Shown one piece after another: positions 55,964 to 64,000 of a stretch of DNA of 64,000 bases. Where the stretch lies: the NCBI GenBank assembly GCA_020632715.1, contig JACKFA010000006.1, positions 435,001 to 499,000 on the forward strand, written 5' to 3'. Source of the stretch: Deltaproteobacteria bacterium (GTDB lineage: Bacteria > Myxococcota_A > UBA9042 > PHBI01). Under the pieces are notes generated by a model. The model had not been told where the DNA came from. It did not search any database and saw nothing but the letters and a program-made list of their open reading frames with translations. Position numbers and translations under genes: made by a program. Each line of letters starts with the position of its first letter. Positions within the stretch are counted from its first letter, which is position 1.

Positions 55964-58585
55964 ATGCAGTGCGGAAGGTCCGAGCTGATCCTCGACGATC
56001 GGCGCGTGGACCTCGGTCGTGGCGAGATCGTGCGGGGCCTCGAGGTCACCCGCCTCTCCCGGATCGAGGTGCGCTTCCTCGCGTTCCTCGCTCGCCACTC
56101 CGGGGAGGCCGTCGCGCGCGACGCGCTCTGGCGCGGGGTCTGGGGCGGCGAGCCGAGCCCTCAGAGCCGCGCCATCGACGCCACCGCGCGCCGCGTGCGC
56201 GCGAAGCTCGAGCCGGATCCGTCTCGCCCCCGCTACCTCCTCTCGATCTACGGCGAGGGCTTCCGGCTCGACCTCCCGCAGGCACCGCCCGGCGACGAGC
56301 AACCGCCCAGCAGGCTCGAGGAGCCCGTGGCCCCCGGAGCGCGCGTGCTCCCCGTGCCCCCCGATCCGCTCATCGGCCGCGACGCCCTCCTCACCGAGCT
56401 CGCCGCGACCCTCGACGGCGGTCATCGCCTCGTGACGCTCGTCGGTCCGGGCGGCGTCGGGAAGACCTCCCTCGCCGTCACCTTCGCCCGCGCCCGCGCG
56501 GCCGGGGATCCGCGCGCCGTGCGCTTCTGCGACCTCGCGACGGCCTCGTCGCCGGAGGACGTCCTCTCCCGCATCGCCGCGGCGCTCGACGTCCGCCTCG
56601 GCCCGGCGACCGTCGAGGGCTCCGGCCCGGCCGCGCTCGGCGCCGCGCTCGCCGCTCTCGGCGCCGTCCTCATCGTCCTCGACAACGCCGAGGCCAGCGC
56701 GGCCCGCGCGCACGAGCACGTCGGCGCCCTCCGGCCCCTCGCGCCCGACGCGCGCTTCGTCGCGACCTCGCGCGTCCCCTTCCGCCTCCCCGCGGAGCGC
56801 GTCGTCCGGGTGCCGCCGCTCGGCCCGGCCGCGGCGGCCGCGCTCTTCGTCGAGCGGGCGCGCGACGCCGGCGGCGTGAGCGCGACCTCCGGCGGCGACA
56901 CCGCCCTCGCGACGGCCGCCATCGTGCGGCGCCTCGATCATCTGCCCCTCGCGATCGAGCTCGCCGCGGCGCGCACCGCGCTCCTCACGCCGGCGCAGCT
57001 CCTCGACCGCCTGACCGCGCGCTTCGACATCCTGAAGGACCCCCTCGGGCGCCGTACGCCTCGCCACGCCTCCCTGCGCGCGGCGCTCGACGTGTCCTGG
57101 GAGCTGCTGAGCGCGGTCGACCGCGCCGCCCTCGCGCAGTGCGCCGTCTTCCGCGGCCCGTTCACCGTCGACGCGGCCGAGGCCGTGCTCGCCCTCCCGG
57201 CCGGCGGCGACGTGCTGGACTCGCTGCATCGCCTCATCGAGCACTCGCTGGTCGCGAACGTCCCCGGGCCGGATCGGCCGCGCCTCCGGCTCCTCGAGTC
57301 CACGCGCGAGTACGCGCGCGAGCGCCTCGGCGAGACCCCGGGCGTGGCGGAGGCGGCGCGCGAGCGCCACGCGCGCCGCGTCGGGGCCGCTGCCCGGCAC
57401 GCCGTGGCCACCATCCGGGTCGCCGGCGACGCGGGCGAGCTGCGCGCCATCGGGGTCGAGGCCGACAACTTCCGGGCGGTCGCCGCGGGGCCTCCCGGGC
57501 CGGACGCCGTCTGGGCCGAGCTCGCCCTCGCCGTGTGGAGCGAGCTGCACGGGCTCATGGACGCGACCTTCGAGGCGTGCGAGCGCGCCCTCGGCGCGGC
57601 TCGCGCGCTCGCGGACGACGCCCTCGTCGCGGAGTGTCTGCTCGGCCTCGGCGCGTGCCGTTACGCGTTCGGGATCGACGTCGAGCGAGGCCGCGACGAG
57701 ATCCGCGCGGCGCTCGACCTCGCGCGCCCTGGCGGCGACGACCTGCTCGTCGGGCGCGCGCTCCTCCACCTCAGCGCCTGCGACTTCGGCTCGCTCGCCA
57801 TCGAGCCCCTGCTCGACGAGGCGCAGGAGCGCTTCGCGCGCGCCGGCGCCGGCTGCGGGGTCGCGCGGGTCCACGCCTTTCGCAGCTGGCACCTGAGCCT
57901 CGTCGGTGACATGGCGGGCTCGGCCCGTGAGAACCGCGAGACGCTCCCCATCTTCGCGCGCCTCGGGCCGTCGCGCGGACACGTCATGGCGAAGCTCTCG
58001 TGCGCGTCCCTCGCGCTCGACGGCGGCGACGCGGAGGAGGCGTGGCTCCACGTCACCGCGGCCCGCGCCATGGCGCGGGAGATCGGCTACCAGCTCGGCG
58101 AGGCCAACGCGACGTCGCTCTCCGCCGTCATCGCGCTCGAGCGCGGCGACTTCCCGCTCGCCCGCCGCCTCTTCACCGAGGAGCTCCCCCTTCGCAGCGC
58201 CGACGGCAACGGCTGGTACATGATGTACTCGCGCGCCTACCGCGGCCTCTGCGCCCTCGGCGAGGGCGCGCACGGGGACGGCCGCGCGGACCTCGACGAG
58301 GCCGTCCGCATCGCGCGGGTGCGCAACGACCCGCAGTTCCTCGTCCGCGCGCTCGCGTTCCGCGCGCTCCTCCTGCGCGAGGTCGCCGCCGAGCAGGCCG
58401 CGGACGACGTGCGCGAGGCCATCACCGTCGCCGGCGCCGACGCGCGGCCGCACGTCGCGACCCTCCTCGCCGTCGTGGCGCAGGCGATCCAGGAGACCGC
58501 GCCGACCGGCTGGTCGGTCGAAGGGCACGACGACCACGCCGACGTGCGGCTCTGCCGGCGATTTGCCGGGCCCGCCAGGCGCTGA
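55964..58585 (+). CDS. STAND-type regulator: OmpR-like wHTH, NB-ARC ATPase, TPR-like repeats
   Basis: An 873-residue transcription regulator. N-terminal winged-helix DNA-binding domain of the OmpR/PhoB class (about residues 5-105): RLSRIEVRFLAFLARHSGEA and RAIDATARRVRAKL with the recognition helix, then YLLSIYGEGFRL. Next is an NTPase with P-loop GPGGVGKT (161-168), Walker B LIVLDNAE and the GxP-like LPLAIELAAAR. The remainder (about 480-873) consists of helical repeats (TPR-like) that usually sense a ligand or partner. The combination resembles AfsR/GutR-like regulators. Its promoter region is shared with the divergent membrane-protein gene. Confidence 0.86.
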   Translation: MQCGRSELILDDRRVDLGRGEIVRGLEVTRLSRIEVRFLAFLARHSGEAVARDALWRGVWGGEPSPQSRAIDATARRVRAKLEPDPSRPRYLLSIYGEGFRLDLPQAPPGDEQPPSRLEEPVAPGARVLPVPPDPLIGRDALLTELAATLDGGHRLVTLVGPGGVGKTSLAVTFARARAAGDPRAVRFCDLATASSPEDVLSRIAAALDVRLGPATVEGSGPAALGAALAALGAVLIVLDNAEASAARAHEHVGALRPLAPDARFVATSRVPFRLPAERVVRVPPLGPAAAAALFVERARDAGGVSATSGGDTALATAAIVRRLDHLPLAIELAAARTALLTPAQLLDRLTARFDILKDPLGRRTPRHASLRAALDVSWELLSAVDRAALAQCAVFRGPFTVDAAEAVLALPAGGDVLDSLHRLIEHSLVANVPGPDRPRLRLLESTREYARERLGETPGVAEAARERHARRVGAAARHAVATIRVAGDAGELRAIGVEADNFRAVAAGPPGPDAVWAELALAVWSELHGLMDATFEACERALGAARALADDALVAECLLGLGACRYAFGIDVERGRDEIRAALDLARPGGDDLLVGRALLHLSACDFGSLAIEPLLDEAQERFARAGAGCGVARVHAFRSWHLSLVGDMAGSARENRETLPIFARLGPSRGHVMAKLSCASLALDGGDAEEAWLHVTAARAMAREIGYQLGEANATSLSAVIALERGDFPLARRLFTEELPLRSADGNGWYMMYSRAYRGLCALGEGAHGDGRADLDEAVRIARVRNDPQFLVRALAFRALLLREVAAEQAADDVREAITVAGADARPHVATLLAVVAQAIQETAPTGWSVEGHDDHADVRLCRRFAGPARR

Positions 58586-58758
58586 GGCGGCGCGGTCGGT
58601 GAACCGAGCCGCGAGTCGCCGACCGACGCCTCGGCGGCGCGGATGGTGATTCGTGAACGGCGCCCCCGCGCGGGCCGCAGCGGCTGCGCGCCACGAGCCC
58701 GCGCGCTCGCAAATGTAACAGCATTGGAACAGCTCCCACGCGCTCACCTGCGCGCGAA

Positions 58759-58773
58759 GTGAACGGCGTTCAC
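58759..58773. promoter_or_regulatory. Palindromic operator GTGAAC-N3-GTTCAC, copy 1
   Basis: Perfect 6-3-6 inverted repeat GTGAACGGCGTTCAC, 141 bases upstream of the lipoprotein gene at 58914. The form suits a homodimeric helix-turn-helix regulator of unknown identity. Confidence 0.55.
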
Positions 58774-58822
58774 ATGTCGCAATTGTGTCGTTGAACCGGC
58801 CTGCGGCCCGGCGCGACAACCA

Positions 58823-58837
58823 GTGAACTAGGTTCAT
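58823..58837. promoter_or_regulatory. Palindromic operator GTGAAC-N3-GTTCAT, copy 2
   Basis: GTGAACTAGGTTCAT, identical to copy 1 in 11 of 12 arm bases, 64 bases further on (about six helical turns) and 77 bases before the lipoprotein start codon. Confidence 0.5.
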
Positions 58838-58913
58838 TTCTTGGGGTCGTCGTTCGGGTTCGCCACATGGGGGGCGGGCTCGCGGCGGCTTTTTTCGCAT
58901 GGAGGACCGCGCG

Positions 58914-60092
58914 ATGCGCAGAACCGTCACCAGAAGACCATGGCTCGCGGCGCTCGGGTTGCCGTGCGCGCTCCTCGCGGGCGCGTGCTCCGCGACCGGC
59001 ACGGAGGGAGGCGTCGACGACGCCGGAGGCCGTGTGGGCGTCGCCGTGGCACCCCTCGAGGGCGTCGACGTCGCCCAGTGCACCTACCACGTCGAGCTCC
59101 TCGCCGAGGACGCGCCAGGGACCGGCACCTTCTCGCCCTACGTCGACGAGCGCCGCGAGTCCGACGGCCCCGCCGGCTCGTGGAGCGCCGTCAAGCCGTG
59201 CCTCGCGGGGCGCTCGACGGCCGACGTGCGCGCCTCGCGGCTCAACATGGCCCGCGTGACCGTCGACAAGTGCGCGGACAGCAGCGGTCAGGCCGTCGAG
59301 GCGAACCTCCCGCTCACCCAGAGCCGCCTCTTCGAGTGCGTCGACGAGCGCGACACGCGCGTCGACTTCACGTTCTTCCTCGAGCTCGAGCTCGGCGACG
59401 GCTTCTCCGACATCGTCGCGCAGATCTATGGCTTCCAGTTCTCGCTGAAGTCCGACTGCCAGGACGCGTTCGTCCCGTTCGAGGACGAGGACGGCGTCAT
59501 CCGCCACATGCCGGCCCTCATCGCGGCGCTCGCGTGGCAGGCGCCCGCGAACTACGCGCTCCCCATCGAGCTCTACAGCTACCACCACTACACGACGAGC
59601 GCCGATCTGCCCGGTGGCGTGGGCGTGATGACCGAGGACGGGACGCTCGAGGACGGCGTCACCGAGTACTCGAACGTCTGGGCGCCGGCGCCCGCGAAGT
59701 CCGAGTCCACCCTCGACCGCTACGCGATGTTCGGCCCGAAGGGCGACGAGCTCGCGCGCGTCGACCACGGCCTCCCGATCCTCGGGTGGCACGTCGCGTC
59801 GGGCGGCAAGGAGGGCGGCGTGTGCGACGTGACGGCGCAGTCGGGCGTCAGCACCTGCCAGATCGCCGTGCGCGACGACGACGGCGACAGCTCGGTCCTC
59901 GCCCTCCTGCCGGTCAAGGGCCGCGTCGGCGAGAAGATCGTGAAGGGGATCCAGATCCTCGGCGGCACGCGCGCCGACGGGAACCGCGCCCCGTCGCGCC
60001 AGTACTTCGCGCGCGACGCGAACGGCGAGCTCATCGACATCGCGGCGCTCTCCTGCTGCGTCGACTCCTGCTGCACCGGGGAGGCCCAGTGA
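58914..60092 (+). CDS. Lipoprotein, first gene of a secreted-protein operon
   Basis: A 392-residue protein. N-terminus MRRTVTRRPW then a hydrophobic segment ending LLAGAC (lipobox). The mature part has VAQCTYHVELLAEDAPGTGT, TRVDFTFFLELELGDGFSD, a Tyr/His-rich YSYHHYTTSADLPGG and a C-terminal cluster LSCCVDSCCTGEAQ. The start at 58914 is preferred over 58899 because GGAGG is 8 bases upstream. TGATG overlap couples it to the next gene. Function unknown; co-expression suggests it partners the large secreted protein. Confidence 0.75.
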   Translation: MRRTVTRRPWLAALGLPCALLAGACSATGTEGGVDDAGGRVGVAVAPLEGVDVAQCTYHVELLAEDAPGTGTFSPYVDERRESDGPAGSWSAVKPCLAGRSTADVRASRLNMARVTVDKCADSSGQAVEANLPLTQSRLFECVDERDTRVDFTFFLELELGDGFSDIVAQIYGFQFSLKSDCQDAFVPFEDEDGVIRHMPALIAALAWQAPANYALPIELYSYHHYTTSADLPGGVGVMTEDGTLEDGVTEYSNVWAPAPAKSESTLDRYAMFGPKGDELARVDHGLPILGWHVASGGKEGGVCDVTAQSGVSTCQIAVRDDDGDSSVLALLPVKGRVGEKIVKGIQILGGTRADGNRAPSRQYFARDANGELIDIAALSCCVDSCCTGEAQ

Positions 60093-63000
60093 TGAAGCAC
60101 CTCACACTCACTCTCGCGGCCGCGCTCGGCCTCACCCTCCTCGGCGCGGGCGCCGCGTCGGCGGCCGAGATCAGCCAGATCCAGCTCCAGAACGCGGTGC
60201 TCGACGGCGACGGGCTGCCCGTCACCACCAAGACCGCGGGCGACGCCTACACCTACACGCTGAACTACTCGATCACCGGCGCCGACCTCTCGGGCGTCGC
60301 CGTGACCATCTCGGTCGATCTGCCCGAGGGCCTCTGGGTCTACGAGGAGAACGCGCCCGAGAGCTTCGCCTCGAACTGCCACCAGGCGGGGTCGAACCAG
60401 TGGAAGTTCGACTGCACCTTCACAGCCGCGGACCTCGACATCAACACGGCCGGCGGCATCGCGGGGCAGGCGCGCCTCCTCGTGCGCTCGCGGCGCTACT
60501 TCCTGAACCACGGTGACCAGCTCACGGTGACCGCGAACATGGTCGCGAGCTACACGAACACCGCCGGGGAGGCGACCCAGGCGACCGCGAGCGGCTCGCA
60601 CACGATGGCGTTCACGGCGACGCCCGCCGTGCAGACGGCGGTCGCGTTCAACACGTCGACCCAGGGCTACCACTACTATCGGATGATGGCGGGCCCGGCC
60701 GGCGAGCCCGGCGTCGGCATGACGTTCACGGTCACGTCCGCGAACATCGGGACCGCGCCGCTGAGCGACGTCGTCGTGACGAACACGCTCCCGACGGGCT
60801 TCCTCATCGCGGGCTTCACCGGCTCGGGCTACAGCCTCGACGAGCCCCTGTGGTCGTCCGGGACGATCCACTTCCGGAAGGCGAGCCTCGGGAACTGGAC
60901 CTCCGTGAACGCGACCGGCGGCATCGCGTCGCCGACGAGCCAGAACTCCATCATCGCGATCACGGCGTGGGCGCCCTGCGACGTCCTCGCCACCACCCGC
61001 GCCGCCGACGGCAGCGTGCCCGAGGGGATGCGGGACATGGTGTCGGTGAGCGCGGTCGGCACGGGCTTCGACGCGAACGGCGTCGTCGGCACCTACACCG
61101 TCGGGGACGAGTCCCCCAACAACAACGCCGCGAGCTCGCCCAACCTCACGGGGTGGACCTGCGGCACGGGTCAAGCCTACTTCCACAAGTGGAACGGGTC
61201 CGACAACATCGAGCCGGGCTCGAGCGTGTCGTGGACCATCAAGGCGTCGCCGCCGATCTCGTCGACCTTCACCCGCGACGCCGTGGTCTGGGACGAGCTC
61301 GACCCGTCGATGACCCGCTTCTCGTCGGCCATCATCGACTCCCCCGACGACGACGGCGCGACCTTCACGATCTACTACTGCGACCTCACCGGCGAGGACA
61401 CGAACCCGGCCACGATGCGGGGCGACTTCCTCGGCCAGTGGAAGGACGACCCGTCCTATTGCACCACGGTGGCGCCGGCCGACGGCGCGACCTGGGCGCT
61501 CTACACCCACCTCTTCTTCTACGCCGAGACGTGGGGGATCCCGAACCCGCAGCCGAAGGACTTCGCGCCGGAGCTCAGCGTGCGGGTCGGCACCGTCACG
61601 AGCCCGGACGCGAGCCACGGTGACCTCTTCCAGAACACCGCCTGGTACGAGGCCGAGAACGTCAACCAGCGCTCGCGCACCGACTCGGGCGCCATCTCCG
61701 ATCAGTCGCACCCCACGATCTACACGCCGAACAACATCATCTCGGTGAGCGGTTCGAACCCGCCGTTCGCCGCGCCGGGCGAGCAGCTCACGTTCAACAT
61801 CTACCCGTACCGGAGCGGCAGCGTGCTCCCCCGGAACCCGACGCTCACGACGACGCTCCCGCCGGGGCTCATCTACAAGTCGTCGTCGGTGACCTGGGGC
61901 AGCCGCTGCGTCACGGCGGAGGCCGACGGCACCGTCGCCGCCGGCTCCTACATCGCGACCGACCATACGGCGCAGCCGACGGTCGCGCTCCAGGGCGACG
62001 GCTCGCTCACCCTCGACTGGTCGTTCGGCAGCGCCGCGCACCCGTTCCGCCTGCGCGGGCAGTGCCCCGGCACCACGAGCGGCGTCGACCAGCTGCTCGT
62101 GAAGATCACGGTCGAGGTCGACCCGAACGGCATCTACACGAACAACCAGCAGCTCGTGACGACCTTCGTCGAGCACGCGGACAACGAGATCCCCGGGCTC
62201 AACGACGTCGACTCCTACGCGATCCGCGTGCAGGTGCCGGGCGAGATGCGGGTCGAGGTGGTGCCGTGGTGCGAGCAGCTCGGCCGCATCGGGTTCAACT
62301 CGGTGTACGAGAACTCGGGCGGCGTGGACCTCACGAACGTGGCGGTCGTCTTCCCGATGCCGGAGACCGTGGACCCGGGCGGCGCGCCCTACGACGTGAC
62401 GCGCTTCGCGGGCGCCACCTTCGCGGACACGACGGCGACCATCGAGTACCAGGTCGGCGGGAGCTGGACCGCGGCCTTGCCGACGAACCTCGCCAACATC
62501 CAGGCGGTGCGCCTCCTCATCCCGTCGCTACCCGCGAACAGCGGGCCGCAGGGCTTCTTCGTCGACATCACGGTCCCGTCGACCAACCCGGGCGACAGCC
62601 GGATCCACGCGACGGCGGCCATGCAGGCCGACCAGCTGACGGACGCCGCGTCGCCGGTCAGCATCCCCTTCGTCGTCAACACGTGCCCTCGGGCCCTCGT
62701 CGTGACGAAGTTCTTCGACGCCGACGGCGACGGCGCGCGTGACGCCGGCGAGCCGGTCCTCAAGGGCTGGCGCTTCGACGTGCGCGACGCGGAGGGGACC
62801 CTCATCGACTCGCGCACGACGAACGCCGCGGGGCAGGTGAGCTTCACCCTCATCCAGGGCACCTACACCGTCACCGAGACGCTGCCGACGGCGGCCGACG
62901 GGGAGCCGGTGTGGTCGGCGACGACCGCGGGCGGCGCCACGCAGACGGTCGCCATCGGCCTGAACCAGCCGAGCTACGCGCTCACCTTCGGCAACACGTG

Positions 63001-63904
63001 CGCCTGCGACGACGGCGATCCCTGCACGACCGACACCTGCGATCCCGTCCAGGGCTGCCTCTTCAACCCGCGCACCTGTGACGACGGCAACGCCTGCACC
63101 GCCGACAGCTGCGACCCGACCGTCGGCTGCGTGAACGCCCCGACCGACAGCGGCACGGCGTGCAACGACGGCTCGGCCTGCACCATCGGCGAGGCCTGCG
63201 ACGGCGCCGGGCACTGCCTCGCGGAGAGCACGGTCGCGTGTGATCCCGTCGGGCCCTGCGTCGCGCGCTCGACCTGCAACGACGACACCGGCGCGTGCGA
63301 CGTGGTCTACAAGGCGGAGGGCACGGCGTGCGAGGGTGACAACGCCTGCCAGCGCTTCGCGTGCGACGGCCAGGGTGCCTGCGTCGCGTCGGCGCCGGTG
63401 AGCTGCGACGACGGCAACGTCTGCACGAACGACACGTGCGACCCGGTCGCCGGCTGCAAGAACGCGCCGGTCGAGGCCGGCGTGGCGTGCGACGACGAGA
63501 ACGCCTGCACGCTCGCCGACAGCTGCGACGGCCTCGGCCACTGCGGCGGGGCGGCGGTCGAGTGCAACGACAACGGGCTCTGCCAGGAGCCCGGGACGTG
63601 CGACCCGGCGAGCGGGCAGTGCGTCTACGAGGACACGCCGTGCTACCTCGCGAACTTCTGGACCGCGGTCGCCGACGCGAACGGGCGCGTCCTCGGGTCG
63701 GTGAAGTGCGGCTTCGACGCCTCGGGCGAGCCCTTCTGCGACACGAACGCGGACGGGAGCCTGAAGATCTACCCCGAGGTGCAGTGCGTCGCGCCGGCCG
63801 GGACGGCGTCCCTGCCGGCGTCGGACGACGGGCGCGCGGAGGCCCCGCGGGCCGACGCCGAGCCGTCGTCGAGCGGGGCGACGCCGCGGGGTGAGCTCCC
63901 GTAG
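60092..63904 (+). CDS. Large secreted repeat protein with cysteine-rich tail
   Basis: A 1270-residue protein. Signal peptide MKHLTLTLAAALGLTLLGAG with cleavage near ASAA. Four or so DUF11-like beta domains follow (VNLPEGLWVYEEN-type, VTSANIGTAPLSDVVVTNTL, NIISVSGSNPPFAAPGEQLT, VYENSGGVDLTNVAVVFPMP). An SdrD-B-like domain is near 868-965 (VTKFFDADGDGARDAGEPVL). From about 969 cysteine-rich units of the form CDDGNACTADSCDPxxGC repeat several times, a pattern typical of myxobacterial exoproteins. A short final domain ends in a Ser/Pro-rich tail. GGAGG precedes the ATG. Probably an adhesin or matrix protein. Confidence 0.8.
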   Translation: MKHLTLTLAAALGLTLLGAGAASAAEISQIQLQNAVLDGDGLPVTTKTAGDAYTYTLNYSITGADLSGVAVTISVDLPEGLWVYEENAPESFASNCHQAGSNQWKFDCTFTAADLDINTAGGIAGQARLLVRSRRYFLNHGDQLTVTANMVASYTNTAGEATQATASGSHTMAFTATPAVQTAVAFNTSTQGYHYYRMMAGPAGEPGVGMTFTVTSANIGTAPLSDVVVTNTLPTGFLIAGFTGSGYSLDEPLWSSGTIHFRKASLGNWTSVNATGGIASPTSQNSIIAITAWAPCDVLATTRAADGSVPEGMRDMVSVSAVGTGFDANGVVGTYTVGDESPNNNAASSPNLTGWTCGTGQAYFHKWNGSDNIEPGSSVSWTIKASPPISSTFTRDAVVWDELDPSMTRFSSAIIDSPDDDGATFTIYYCDLTGEDTNPATMRGDFLGQWKDDPSYCTTVAPADGATWALYTHLFFYAETWGIPNPQPKDFAPELSVRVGTVTSPDASHGDLFQNTAWYEAENVNQRSRTDSGAISDQSHPTIYTPNNIISVSGSNPPFAAPGEQLTFNIYPYRSGSVLPRNPTLTTTLPPGLIYKSSSVTWGSRCVTAEADGTVAAGSYIATDHTAQPTVALQGDGSLTLDWSFGSAAHPFRLRGQCPGTTSGVDQLLVKITVEVDPNGIYTNNQQLVTTFVEHADNEIPGLNDVDSYAIRVQVPGEMRVEVVPWCEQLGRIGFNSVYENSGGVDLTNVAVVFPMPETVDPGGAPYDVTRFAGATFADTTATIEYQVGGSWTAALPTNLANIQAVRLLIPSLPANSGPQGFFVDITVPSTNPGDSRIHATAAMQADQLTDAASPVSIPFVVNTCPRALVVTKFFDADGDGARDAGEPVLKGWRFDVRDAEGTLIDSRTTNAAGQVSFTLIQGTYTVTETLPTAADGEPVWSATTAGGATQTVAIGLNQPSYALTFGNTCACDDGDPCTTDTCDPVQGCLFNPRTCDDGNACTADSCDPTVGCVNAPTDSGTACNDGSACTIGEACDGAGHCLAESTVACDPVGPCVARSTCNDDTGACDVVYKAEGTACEGDNACQRFACDGQGACVASAPVSCDDGNVCTNDTCDPVAGCKNAPVEAGVACDDENACTLADSCDGLGHCGGAAVECNDNGLCQEPGTCDPASGQCVYEDTPCYLANFWTAVADANGRVLGSVKCGFDASGEPFCDTNADGSLKIYPEVQCVAPAGTASLPASDDGRAEAPRADAEPSSSGATPRGELP

Positions 63905-63931
63905 CGGCGATGGGTGAGGGTGGGCCCGGCA

Positions 63932-63946
63932 TGACGCGGTGCGTCA
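63932..63946. promoter_or_regulatory. Palindromic operator TGACGC-N3-GCGTCA, copy 3
   Basis: TGACGCGGTGCGTCA, the same arms as the pair at 14317 and 14368, 28 bases after the stop of the large secreted protein. Whatever it controls lies beyond the window edge. Confidence 0.5.
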
Positions 63947-64000
63947 TGGCGCGGCCCACAGCCCGCGTTCAGCCGCCGAGCGCCCCGAAGAAGCGGGCCT

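Larger units (their letters stand above)
58586..58913. other. Intergenic region with two operators
   Basis: No gene is supported in these 328 bases. It contains two GTGAAC-N3-GTTCAY palindromes, a half-site GTGAACGGC near 58651, another GTGAAC at 58599, and an AT-richer patch AAATGTAACAGCATTGG (about 58710) that may hold a promoter. It separates the STAND regulator from the lipoprotein operon. Confidence 0.5.

Overview
The window is a very GC-rich bacterial chromosome segment that looks like Myxococcota (Deltaproteobacteria in the broad sense, perhaps Polyangia or Sandaracinaceae-like). The reasons are the strong third-position GC bias, the many secreted lipoproteins with cysteine-rich or thrombospondin type-3 (DxDxDG) repeats, a receiver/coiled-coil protein resembling FrzS, an NtrC-type regulator, a perfect sigma-54 promoter, and a STAND-type regulator with an OmpR-like DNA-binding domain. 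Taxonomy is inferred from gene content only. No phage, plasmid, transposase or CRISPR array was seen.

Layout. 1-3131: the 3' part of a 23S rRNA, a 5S rRNA and a strong intrinsic terminator. 3379-10261: cysS, a UbiB-like kinase gene, yggX, an RdgC-like protein carried as two consecutive ORFs, and an OmpA/TSP3 outer-membrane protein. 10383-13623: an overlapping three-gene operon (MepA-HEAT endopeptidase, pyroglutamyl peptidase, unknown). 13678-16880: a small four-cysteine protein, tRNA-Leu(TAA), paired palindromic operators, a small membrane protein, a nitrilase/lipoprotein operon, and a sigma-54 promoter followed by a hairpin (candidate sRNA). 16880-25327: a lipoprotein, eno, lon, a protein with two Hfq/Sm-like segments, rsmD, a 163-bp palindrome, coaD and an aminotransferase. 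25382-31402: cell-envelope proteins plus xseA and an NtrC-type regulator. 31638-34083: the cofactor operon nadC-birA-coaX. 34093-37198: a pseudo-receiver/coiled-coil protein and a lipoprotein. 37370-46094: an overlapping nucleic-acid operon (recD2, RNB exoribonuclease, XPB helicase, Bax1-like nuclease), then a lipoprotein gene overlapping a PLD-like gene. 46115-49822: envelope proteins, including two paralogous lipoprotein genes, the second broken by a 185-bp palindromic insertion. 49931-58585: an ECF sigma factor, a huge anti-sigma/alpha-2-macroglobulin fusion, a membrane protein and a STAND regulator. 58586-64000: an operator-bearing intergenic region, a lipoprotein gene and a large secreted repeat protein.

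How the parts work together. Housekeeping genes (cysS, eno, lon, rsmD, coaD, nadC, birA, coaX, xseA) alternate with envelope genes. Four-base ATGA or GTGA overlaps mark coupled operons at 13623-10383, 23655-25327, 30500-26360, 31638-34083, 37370-44169, 44278-46094 and 55137-49931. The two most unusual protein-level observations are the sigma/anti-sigma-macroglobulin pair and the tandem Hfq-like protein. The best DNA-level observations are the gene-breaking palindromic element with a 4-bp target duplication, the sigma-54 promoter with its hairpin, and two families of spaced palindromic operators.
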